In this document: positions 1 through 5,794 of the stretch, one piece after another
How the letters are laid out: each line of letters starts with the position of its first letter
How positions within the stretch are numbered: position 1 is the stretch's first letter
DNA from: Endomicrobiia bacterium
GTDB lineage: Bacteria > Elusimicrobiota > Endomicrobiia > Endomicrobiales > Endomicrobiaceae
DNA: 13,416 nucleotides
Direction: 5' to 3'
NCBI GenBank assembly: GCA_025998475.1
Contig: BNVZ01000024.1
Coordinates: forward strand, 1-13,416
Translations under genes and position numbers: made by a program
Notes under the pieces: generated by a model
What the model was told of the DNA's origin: nothing
The model's input: only the letters and a program-made list of their open reading frames with translations
Databases searched by the model: none

Positions 1-135
1 AGATGATTATAGTAGAAAACATTAAAGTATTTGTTAAAAGGTTCAAAATAGTATAAGATAGCTATAGACCGCAAAAGACCCTTTGGACTGCGATTTAACT
101 TGAGTTTCAGGTATTTGTAATTTTGAATTTAACAC

Positions 136-693
136 TTAGTTGTGCAAGAGGTCTAATAAATCTTCTATCGTAACTTCGAGAGTTGTTATATCGTTTGAAT
201 CGTTTGTAAACGTGACATCGGCCATGTTTGCCGTTCTTCTTAATTGTTGCCCTGAGCCTTCTATTTGGTATTCCTGCCTTTCGAGATAAATAAACCTTTC
301 TAATGTACTAGGATCTCCCTGTCTTTTTCTTTTTCGCATTCTCTCAAAACGTACTTTTTGAGAAGCATCAATATTTACTAAGACAAAATTTTTTCTTTTC
401 CTTAATTCGTTAACCTCATCGGGATGTCTTATTGAAGTAATACAATATTTCCCGTCTAAATCCATCTTTTCCAAAACTTTTTTTGCTAAAACGCCATTCC
501 CATTTTCTTCTCTTAATTTAGTCCCAAATGTTATAAGATTTTCTCTTATAGGCTCAATCCCTTTCTCTTTCATTATTTCTCTTATAATATCAGACAAAGA
601 AAAACGTTTATAATCGTATTTTTTAGAAATATATTCCGCAATTGTATCTTTACCAGAACAATTAGAGCCTGTTAAACCTATTATCATTTCCAT
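136..693 (-). CDS. P-loop nucleotide/dephospho-CoA kinase-like protein
   Basis: A 185-residue P-loop kinase, about the size of NMP kinases and dephospho-CoA kinase. The N-terminus has a Walker A loop (GSNCSGKD, residues 9-16) after a hydrophobic strand (MIIGLT). The middle has a conserved-looking block 'SIRHPDEV' and an Arg-rich lid-like segment (RFERMRKRKRQGDP). This architecture suits an AAA_33/dephospho-CoA kinase-like or (d)NMP kinase, but the exact substrate cannot be read from the sequence. It lacks features that would make me call it CoaE itself. The start is uncertain: ATG at 693 or the ATG two codons later, with only a weak purine stretch (AAAAGA) upstream. It stands alone on the minus strand, and I see no clear terminator after its stop. 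Confidence is high for a real kinase-fold gene and low for the reaction. Confidence 0.85.
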   Translation of the reverse strand: MEMIIGLTGSNCSGKDTIAEYISKKYDYKRFSLSDIIREIMKEKGIEPIRENLITFGTKLREENGNGVLAKKVLEKMDLDGKYCITSIRHPDEVNELRKRKNFVLVNIDASQKVRFERMRKRKRQGDPSTLERFIYLERQEYQIEGSGQQLRRTANMADVTFTNDSNDITTLEVTIEDLLDLLHN

Positions 694-1185
694 TCTTTTG
701 TAATTAAATTAAAGCGCTTCAACTAACATTTTTTATAAACAGCGGCATGCACGTTTTTTAAGGAAAAATATTGCAAATTCTGAATTTAAAACTATATCAG
801 AGTATGGTCTATCGTAAAAATGCTATATCTTTAACTTCTTTATATATCTGTATATTTCCTTACAGCTTGACAAACTTTTATGACCTATCACATCATAGCT
901 ACCAATATATTTTCTGTGAATCTCAAGATTTTGTTCTGATATTTTTTTAGATTGAGGGACGTTTCAACAACAGCACACATGTCTTTATTGATTTCACAAC
1001 AACGCTCTTGCGATGGAAAAGATACACTTGTCTTTATAAAATCCAAGGCTTTTTAACAGAAGCGTTAAAAGTTGAACAAAACCCAACATGGTTCAAATTA
1101 TCAACTATCATAATTAAGAACTGTATTAAACAGAGATGTCTTCACAAAAAACACAACCTTATTCCTAAGATAGCACAATCTTTCA
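694..1185. other. Gene-poor spacer between kinase gene and tRNA-fMet
   Basis: About 490 nt with no intact gene. The + strand open frame at 1008-1226 is spurious: its C-terminus (GAGFEPATFRL) is the classic translation of an antisense tRNA. The minus strand from 1052 to 823 may hold a frameshifted gene remnant (listed separately). A TATAAA hexamer on the minus strand (732-737) could be the -10 of the kinase gene, but I see no convincing -35. Confidence 0.6.
823..1052 (-). pseudogene. Possible frameshifted remnant of a small unknown gene
   Basis: Two adjacent open segments on the minus strand read as ordinary protein but sit in different frames, meeting at a run of seven T (942-948; A7 on the coding strand). 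Adding one A joins them into about 76 residues, running from 'KALDFIKTSVSF' through 'LNLKK' to 'ISEQNLEIHRKYIGSY' and ending 'IYRYIKKLKI' at the stop at 823-825. The upstream side opens right after a stop at 1053-1055 and has only a TTG (1046) as possible start, so the 5' part may also be lost. I do not recognise the family. Alternatives are chance open frames in AT-rich DNA, or an intact gene with a sequencing error in the homopolymer. Confidence 0.3.
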
Positions 1186-1259
<74 letters not shown>

Positions 1260-1264
1260 GTACC

Positions 1265-1294
1265 GTTGTACAAAATTTTTAGTTTATTTGTCAA
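1265..1294 (-). promoter_or_regulatory. Sigma70-type promoter for tRNA-fMet
   Basis: On the minus strand a perfect -35 TTGACA (1289-1294) is followed after 18 nt by TACAAC (1265-1270). The predicted transcription start falls at about 1258-1259, on the first base of the mature tRNA. An alternative -10, TATACA (1301-1306), with a poor -35 (TTTCTA, 1324-1329) would give a ~35-nt leader. Confidence 0.5.
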
Positions 1295-1310
1295 ATATTA
1301 TGTATAAGAT

Positions 1311-1340
1311 TTTACACTGCCTTTAGAAATTTTTCATAAT
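1311..1340 (+). promoter_or_regulatory. Candidate ksgA promoter
   Basis: TTTACA (1311-1316), 18 nt, CATAAT (1335-1340). The predicted start is near 1347, leaving a leader of only about 10 nt before the ATG at 1357. The -35 lies in the sequence AGATTTTACAC (1307-1317), which recurs at 3770-3780 and 10038-10048 in the opposite orientation. Confidence 0.35.
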
Positions 1341-1356
1341 ATGTCACAATACGTAA

Positions 1357-2157
1357 ATGCGTCAGAAACATGGACAAAACTTTTTAATTGATAATAATAT
1401 CGCAAACAACATCATTAAAGCCGCTAACTTGGAAAGAGATGATGATGTTTTAGAAATTGGTCCCGGAAAAGGCATTTTAACAAAAATTACACAACGGCAG
1501 GTTAAACATCTTACAGCAGTTGAAATTGACAAAAGTCTGTTTCAGCAATTAAATCATCACTTTTCTTTTCATAATATTAAAAATATCGATATATTAAATA
1601 CAGATTTTCTCAAATTCGATATACCTAATACCAAGTTAAAGATTATTTCCAACTTGCCTTACAACATAGGTACTGCAATAATTCAAAAGATTTTACCTTT
1701 ATCAAACTGGACTATTGCTATTTTTATGATTCAAAAAGAAGTTGCGCGAAGACTTGCTGCCCATCATGGAAGTAAAGAATACAGTTATATTTCCATATTT
1801 ACTTCGTATTATGCAAATTGTAAAGTTTTATTTGATGTTTCTCCTAGATGTTTTAATCCGTCACCAAAAGTTATGTCTTCTGTTGTCAAACTTACAAATA
1901 AACTGCCAAAACAGCCTAGTCAAATTTTCTTTGATTTTGTAAAGCATTCTTTTGGTATGCGCAGAAAAACTATTTTAAATTGTATCAGCTTTTTTAAAGA
2001 TTTAGGCAAAAACCAAGCTATACAAATTATGAATAATTTAAATTTAGTTACGTTTTTAAGACCAGATAAACTGTCAATTTCAGACTTCTTACGTTTGACA
2101 AACGAAATGGAAAAATATATAACCCTTTGCATGGAAAAATATGGTCATCTTCGTTAA
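1357..2157 (+). CDS. ksgA: 16S rRNA (adenine1518/1519-N6)-dimethyltransferase KsgA
   Basis: KsgA (RsmA) dimethylates two adjacent adenines in helix 45 of 16S rRNA during late 30S assembly, using S-adenosylmethionine. At 266 residues it is close to the family's usual length. Visible features: N-terminal 'HGQNFL' (5-10); SAM-binding motif I 'VLEIGPGKG' (31-39); the acidic end of strand 2, 'AVEID' (54-58); catalytic motif 'NLPYN' (99-103); 'MIQKEVARRL' (124-133); 'PSPKVMSSV' (168-176) and 'FGMRRKTILN' in the C-terminal domain. The ATG at 1357 leaves only four residues before HGQNFL, which is normal. There is no Shine-Dalgarno, so the start is chosen by homology. dnaA follows 66 nt downstream in the same direction. 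Confidence 0.96.
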   Translation: MRQKHGQNFLIDNNIANNIIKAANLERDDDVLEIGPGKGILTKITQRQVKHLTAVEIDKSLFQQLNHHFSFHNIKNIDILNTDFLKFDIPNTKLKIISNLPYNIGTAIIQKILPLSNWTIAIFMIQKEVARRLAAHHGSKEYSYISIFTSYYANCKVLFDVSPRCFNPSPKVMSSVVKLTNKLPKQPSQIFFDFVKHSFGMRRKTILNCISFFKDLGKNQAIQIMNNLNLVTFLRPDKLSISDFLRLTNEMEKYITLCMEKYGHLR

Positions 2158-2191
2158 AATATCTTACTTTTCTAGGACTATCAATTATATT

Positions 2192-2261
2192 CTATCCACA
2201 GCTGTGGATAACTTGAGGACTGCATGAATACTTCTGATCTGTGGGAAATGGTTGTGGATAA
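2192..2261. promoter_or_regulatory. DnaA box cluster at the dnaA start (autoregulatory site or part of oriC)
   Basis: Two DnaA boxes face each other as a palindrome: CTATCCACA (2192-2200, one mismatch) and TGTGGATAA (2203-2211, perfect, minus orientation). A second perfect TGTGGATAA lies at 2253-2261 inside the first codons of dnaA, and a weak box TGTGGGAAA at 2240-2248. A -10-like TATATT (2186-2191) just upstream would place the dnaA start inside the first box, as expected for self-repression. An AT-rich unwinding region is not obvious, so oriC is only a possibility. Confidence 0.65.
2215..2219 (+). promoter_or_regulatory. Shine-Dalgarno of dnaA
   Basis: GAGGA four nt before the ATG at 2224. 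It supports that start and lies directly beside the DnaA box palindrome, so DnaA binding here would affect transcription of the ribosome-binding region. Confidence 0.7.
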
Positions 2262-3573
2262 CATTAAATCATCCATTACCCCTGAAGCTTATAGCTTATG
2301 GATTGCTCCGCTTAAACCATTAAATTTTGAAAATAATATTTTTACCTTGGAAGTGCCAAATATATACTTTTCGCAATGGATAGTAAACAATCATCAAAAA
2401 AATATTGAAACTATTTTATCGAATTCCCACGGACAGCCCGTAACTCTTGAAATGAAACCTCAGCAGGATATATCGTCAATCATAAAAATAGTTGGAGATA
2501 CTCCAGAACATATTGATAACAATAACGTTTCCATAATACAGAAAGACCGGATAAATCCTAAATATATTTTTTCTGGTTTTATTGTTGGCGCGTCAAATAG
2601 ATTTGCTCACGGATGCGCAGAAGTAGTGGCAAAAAATCCCGGAAAACAGTTTAATCCTTTGTTTATGTACAGCGGAGTTGGTCTTGGAAAAACACACTTA
2701 CTCCATGCTATAGGTAATTATATAAAGCAAACTACACCAAATTTAAAAACTCTTTATGCTACATGTGAAAAATTTGTTACAGATTACATAGAATCAATCC
2801 GTTTTGATAATACAGCATCTATTAAAAGAAAATATAGAGATCTTGACTGCTTATTAATAGATGACATACAATTCTTAGTAGGCAAAGAAGCTTCTCAAGA
2901 AGAATTTTTTCATATGTTTAACACCCTCTCTACTTCAGAAAAACAAATTGTTATTGTTTCAGACCGTCCTCCTAAAGAACTTGAAGGTATTGAAGAGAGA
3001 CTTATTTCAAGACTTGAATGGGGAATTATAGCTGATATACAGCCCCCTGATTTAGAAACAAGAATAGCAATATTGCACAAAAAAGCAGAGGAAGAAAGAT
3101 TATATGTCCCAGATGATGTTATTCTTTATATAGCAACTCAAGTTAAATCTAACATAAGACAACTTGAGGGTTCGCTTTTAAAAGTAACTGCTTTTTCTTT
3201 ATTTACAGGAACTCCATTAACAGTAGATTCTGCACAAAGAATTCTTAGAGATGTTATTAAACCTGACGGTTCTGCTCATATAACTATAGAAAATATACAA
3301 AAAGTCGTTGCAGACGATTTTAATATAGATGTGAGAGATATGAAATCTAAACGCAGAACAGACGCTATTGCGTTTCCCAGACAAATTGCAATGTATCTTT
3401 CAAGAACTCTTACCGATGAGTTCTCGACAAATGCTATAGGAAACGCTTTCGGCGGGAGAGATCATTCCACAGTAATGCACGCATGCAATAAAATAAAAGA
3501 AAAGATGAACTCTGACCCTTATTTTAACTCAAAAATCAATCAAATCATAAAAAAAATTCGTAGTATGGAATAA
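2224..3573 (+). CDS. dnaA: Chromosomal replication initiator protein DnaA
   Basis: DnaA binds DnaA boxes, oligomerises with ATP and opens the origin. This copy is intact, 449 residues, with all four domains. Domain I (about 1-75) contains 'EAYSLWIAPL'. A short linker (about 80-108) follows. The AAA+ domain has Walker A 'GVGLGKTH' (151-158), Walker B 'CLLIDD' (209-214), the sensor region 'VSDRPP' (245-250), the arginine-finger motif 'ERLISRLEWG' (258-267) and sensor II 'IRQLEG' (311-316). The C-terminal helix-turn-helix carries the DnaA signature 'AIGNAFGGRDHSTVMHA' (404-420). SRLEWG replaces the more common SRFEWG, a conservative change. The GAGGA ribosome-binding site and domain I homology fix the start. 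Adjacent DnaA boxes suggest self-regulation. Confidence 0.98.
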   Translation: MNTSDLWEMVVDNIKSSITPEAYSLWIAPLKPLNFENNIFTLEVPNIYFSQWIVNNHQKNIETILSNSHGQPVTLEMKPQQDISSIIKIVGDTPEHIDNNNVSIIQKDRINPKYIFSGFIVGASNRFAHGCAEVVAKNPGKQFNPLFMYSGVGLGKTHLLHAIGNYIKQTTPNLKTLYATCEKFVTDYIESIRFDNTASIKRKYRDLDCLLIDDIQFLVGKEASQEEFFHMFNTLSTSEKQIVIVSDRPPKELEGIEERLISRLEWGIIADIQPPDLETRIAILHKKAEEERLYVPDDVILYIATQVKSNIRQLEGSLLKVTAFSLFTGTPLTVDSAQRILRDVIKPDGSAHITIENIQKVVADDFNIDVRDMKSKRRTDAIAFPRQIAMYLSRTLTDEFSTNAIGNAFGGRDHSTVMHACNKIKEKMNSDPYFNSKINQIIKKIRSME

Positions 3574-3754
3574 GAAATGCAGTAGTTACCATTTTTTTGC
3601 AAAAGAAGAAAATGTTTTCGTTAGGATGTAGTTTAGGGATGCGGGCAAGATAAAGTGATGGGGGGGGGATTTAAAAAGAAAAAATGGGGGCTCTTTTAAA
3701 AATTTACTGCGGTTTTGGGATATCTATAATTTTCTTTCATGCGTTTTGCCTGAC

Positions 3755-3781
3755 GAGATTTTACATAGTGTGTAAAATCTC
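3755..3781. repeat. Perfect inverted repeat, operator-like
   Basis: GAGATTTTACA (3755-3765), five-nt spacer TAGTG, then the exact reverse complement TGTAAAATCTC (3771-3781). No T-run follows on either strand, so it does not look like a terminator. Its right arm overlaps the expected -35 position of the promoter at 3790-3798, which suggests a binding site for a dimeric regulator of the yggS-lgt operon. Confidence 0.6.
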
Positions 3782-3789
3782 AAAAAATA

Positions 3790-3798
3790 TGCTATAAT
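3790..3798 (+). promoter_or_regulatory. Extended -10 promoter of the yggS-proC-yggU-ileS-lspA-lgt operon
   Basis: TGC-TATAAT: a consensus -10 (3793-3798) with the TGn extension. The -35 position (around 3770-3776) has no good hexamer and is occupied by the right arm of the inverted repeat. This is the layout expected of an extended -10 or regulator-dependent promoter. The transcript would start near 3805, giving a leader of about 170 nt. Confidence 0.6.
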
Positions 3799-3972
3799 TA
3801 CGCCGAAGAGATTTCTAAAGCTTACAGCCCTTGTAGATTTTCGCGTTTACCATGTTGGCATTGTTTCGCACTTCATCGCAAAAAACATCAGATACCAAAA
3901 AACAAAGGTGCTGTGACAGCGGCTTTGCTTGATAAGGGTTTTTAGAAAAACACAACAATAAGTATCAGAATA

Positions 3973-4668
3973 ATGAAAAATATCTGTGCAAATATAGAAT
4001 TAATTAAAGATACTATAAATTCAGTCAAAAATGCTTCTGCCGCTGTTGAGCTTGTAGCGGTAACAAAGACGTTTTCTTGTCACGATGTTCTGGAAGCTTT
4101 AAAATGCGGAATAGAACATATAGGTGAGAATAAGATACAAGAAGCGTTGCCTAAATTTGATCAGCTTGCTTCTGCTCTTGTCGGAATTACAAAGCATTTT
4201 ATTGGGCATTTACAGGCAAATAAATCAAGAAAAGCTGTTGAGAATTTTAATTTAATACATTCCTTAGACAGTATAAAACTTGCTCATGATATAAGTCGTC
4301 ATGCGGCAAGTATAAATAAATTCCAAAACTGCCTTATTGAAGTAAAAGTATCGCAAAAAGTAACTAAAACTGGCATTAGTATGGATGGTGTAAAAGATTT
4401 TTACAAACAGTGTTTGCCAATTCCTAACATTGTAATAAAAGGATTAATGGTTATAACGCCTTATAGCGATAATCCCGAAGATTCACGACCTTATTTTAAA
4501 CAAGTACATAATTTATTTGAAGAGATAAAAAAGTCTTTCGATAATGTCGACTTCAACATTCTGTCTATGGGAATGTCGGACGACTATAAAATTGCTGTCC
4601 AAGAGGGAGCAACTATGATTAGAGTTGGTTCAGCGATATTTGGAGAAAGATATTATGGAAATAAGTAA
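3973..4668 (+). CDS. yggS: PLP homeostasis protein (YggS/PROSC family)
   Basis: A pyridoxal-5'-phosphate-binding protein of the YggS/PLPBP family, which buffers the PLP pool; no enzyme activity is established for the family. At 231 residues it has the usual single-domain TIM-barrel length. Visible motifs: 'LVAVTK' with the PLP Schiff-base Lys at 32, 'GENKIQE' (51-57), 'FIGHLQANK' (76-84), 'HSLDS' (96-100), and the C-terminal 'LSMGMSDDYKIA' and 'RVGSAIFGER' phosphate-binding block. No clear ribosome-binding site precedes the ATG; the start is chosen because the N-terminus fits the family. It is the first gene of a six-gene operon and overlaps proC by 14 nt, a pairing with proC that is common in bacteria. 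Confidence 0.96.
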   Translation: MKNICANIELIKDTINSVKNASAAVELVAVTKTFSCHDVLEALKCGIEHIGENKIQEALPKFDQLASALVGITKHFIGHLQANKSRKAVENFNLIHSLDSIKLAHDISRHAASINKFQNCLIEVKVSQKVTKTGISMDGVKDFYKQCLPIPNIVIKGLMVITPYSDNPEDSRPYFKQVHNLFEEIKKSFDNVDFNILSMGMSDDYKIAVQEGATMIRVGSAIFGERYYGNK

Positions 4669-5467
4669 AAAACTTTTTTTTATCGGTTCCGGAAACATGG
4701 CTCATGCTATTATAGGCGGTCTTATAGAGGCAAGACTTGTTAAGGCTGAAAATATTGTTTGCAATGACATAGTGAAAGAAAAAGCATTAAGGCTTCAACA
4801 AGAATTTGGCGTATCAATCGCAGAAGATAAAGGCGAAACCATGGTAGGAGTAGATATAATTTTTCTTTCTGTTAAGCCTCAAAATATTCTTAAAATGTTT
4901 GACGAGATAAGAAGTTTTATAAAAAGAAAAACTATTGTTATTTCAATCGCTACCGGAATAACTACGAGATTTATTGAAGATAATATTCGAAAAGATGTCG
5001 CTGTTATAAGAGCAATGCCTAATACTCCCGCACTTGTGCGTTCAGGCGCGACTGCTCTATGCAAAGGCAGATTTGTTACAGAAGATCAACTTCAAAAAGC
5101 GAAAAGTTTATTTTCGTCCATAGGAAAAGCTGAAATACTTGACGAGAAAAATTTTGATATTATTACGGCGTTGTCAGGTTCGGGTCCTGCGTATATATTT
5201 TATTTTTGCGAACTTATGCAAAAAGCTGCGGAAAAACTTGGGCTAAATAAAGAAGTTGCAGAGAGATTTGCTGTTCAGACTGTGTATGGATCTGGAAAAA
5301 TGCTTGACACAGCAGGAGAGCCTGCTGAAGTGTTAAAAGAAAAAGTAAAATCTCCAAACGGGACTACCGAAGCAGCATTAAAATATTTTGAGTCTCAAGA
5401 TCTTTCAGGTATCGTATATGAATCCATGAAACAAGCAATGGAAAGATCAAAAGAGCTTAGCGAATAA
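4655..5467 (+). CDS. proC: Pyrroline-5-carboxylate reductase
   Basis: ProC reduces 1-pyrroline-5-carboxylate to L-proline with NAD(P)H, the last step of proline synthesis. The 270 residues show the Rossmann motif 'FIGSGNMA' (9-16), 'LSVKPQ' in the dinucleotide domain, 'RAMPNTPALVRSG' (119-131), 'ALSGSGPAYIFYF' (172-184) and the family signature 'VKSPNGTTEAAL' (231-242), so substrate and cofactor sites look intact. The open frame extends to a TTG at 4625, but the ATG at 4655 has a strong Shine-Dalgarno (GGAGAAAG, 4642-4649) and puts the Rossmann motif at the expected distance. The start lies inside yggS, implying translational coupling. The gene ends 29 nt before the yggU-like gene. Confidence 0.97.
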   Translation: MEISKKLFFIGSGNMAHAIIGGLIEARLVKAENIVCNDIVKEKALRLQQEFGVSIAEDKGETMVGVDIIFLSVKPQNILKMFDEIRSFIKRKTIVISIATGITTRFIEDNIRKDVAVIRAMPNTPALVRSGATALCKGRFVTEDQLQKAKSLFSSIGKAEILDEKNFDIITALSGSGPAYIFYFCELMQKAAEKLGLNKEVAERFAVQTVYGSGKMLDTAGEPAEVLKEKVKSPNGTTEAALKYFESQDLSGIVYESMKQAMERSKELSE

Positions 5468-5481
5468 ATATATACCATTAA

Positions 5482-5490
5482 GGGGGGGGG
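5482..5490 (+). promoter_or_regulatory. G9 homopolymer acting as ribosome-binding site of the yggU gene
   Basis: A run of nine G preceded by A, ending six nt before the ATG at 5497. It occupies the normal Shine-Dalgarno position and no other purine-rich candidate is present. Slippage in such a tract would change ribosome-binding strength or spacing. Confidence 0.6.
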
Positions 5491-5496
5491 AATATA

Positions 5497-5760
5497 ATGA
5501 TTGTTAAAGTCAGAGTGATCCCTAACTCAAAGAGAAATGAGGTTGTCGGCAGAGTGGGTTCTATTCTAAGAGTAAAAATTTCTGTTCCTGCTGTTGATGG
5601 TAAAGCCAACGAAGAGTTATGTGATTTTTTATCGGATTTCTTTGACGTAAAAAGGTCTATGGTTTTTTTGAGAAGAGGTGAAAGAGGTAGGGAAAAAACC
5701 ATTGAGATTACCGGACGTTCAGAAGAAGAACTTGATGAAACTTTGGATACAATACCATAG
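5497..5760 (+). CDS. yggU: YggU/DUF167 family protein (UPF0235)
   Basis: A small (87-residue) DUF167/UPF0235 protein. The family is widespread and of unknown biochemical role. The family pattern is clear: the N-terminal strand 'VKVRVIPNSKRNEVVG', the central 'LRVKISVPAVDGKANEEL' block and the C-terminal 'VFLRRGERGREKTIEI'. It lies between proC and ileS, in the same yggS-proC-yggU neighbourhood seen in many bacteria, although the membrane protein gene yggT often found there is absent. The start is fixed by the G9 ribosome-binding site and family homology. It ends 34 nt before ileS. Confidence 0.92.
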   Translation: MIVKVRVIPNSKRNEVVGRVGSILRVKISVPAVDGKANEELCDFLSDFFDVKRSMVFLRRGERGREKTIEITGRSEEELDETLDTIP

Positions 5761-5781
5761 AAAAAATATATATGGTTTCCT

Positions 5782-5785
5782 AGGA
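5782..5785 (+). promoter_or_regulatory. Shine-Dalgarno deciding the GTG start of ileS
   Basis: AGGA nine nt before GTG 5795. No ATG occurs in this frame before the conserved N-terminal segment 'LLKTDFQMRANLPQREP', and GTG is the only initiator with a ribosome-binding site. Confidence 0.6.
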
Positions 5786-5794
5786 TAAACTATA

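Larger units (their letters stand above)
3574..3972. other. 399-nt gene-free region between dnaA and yggS
   Basis: No intact gene on either strand. It holds, in order: a weak AU-only hairpin (3590-3614) followed by TTTT, the only candidate dnaA terminator; a G9 run (3660-3668) and a G5 run (3688-3692), odd in such AT-rich DNA; a perfect 11-bp inverted repeat (3755-3781); and an extended -10 promoter (3790-3798). The 160-nt leader that follows contains short coding-like stretches (for example 'NKGAVTAALLDKGF' from about 3902 on the + strand) that could be remnants of a lost gene. I cannot assign them. Confidence 0.55.

Noticed and set aside
1..135. Coding remnant or terminator downstream of the kinase gene
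   Set aside because: No frame reads as protein and no convincing hairpin with T-run is present.
3590..3614. Hairpin after dnaA as terminator
   Set aside because: The stem is almost only A:U with a G:U pair and is followed by just four T; too weak to annotate as a terminator.
4625..4654. Upstream TTG start for proC
   Set aside because: It has no Shine-Dalgarno and lies deep in yggS; ATG 4655 has GGAGAAAG and the correct distance to the Rossmann motif.
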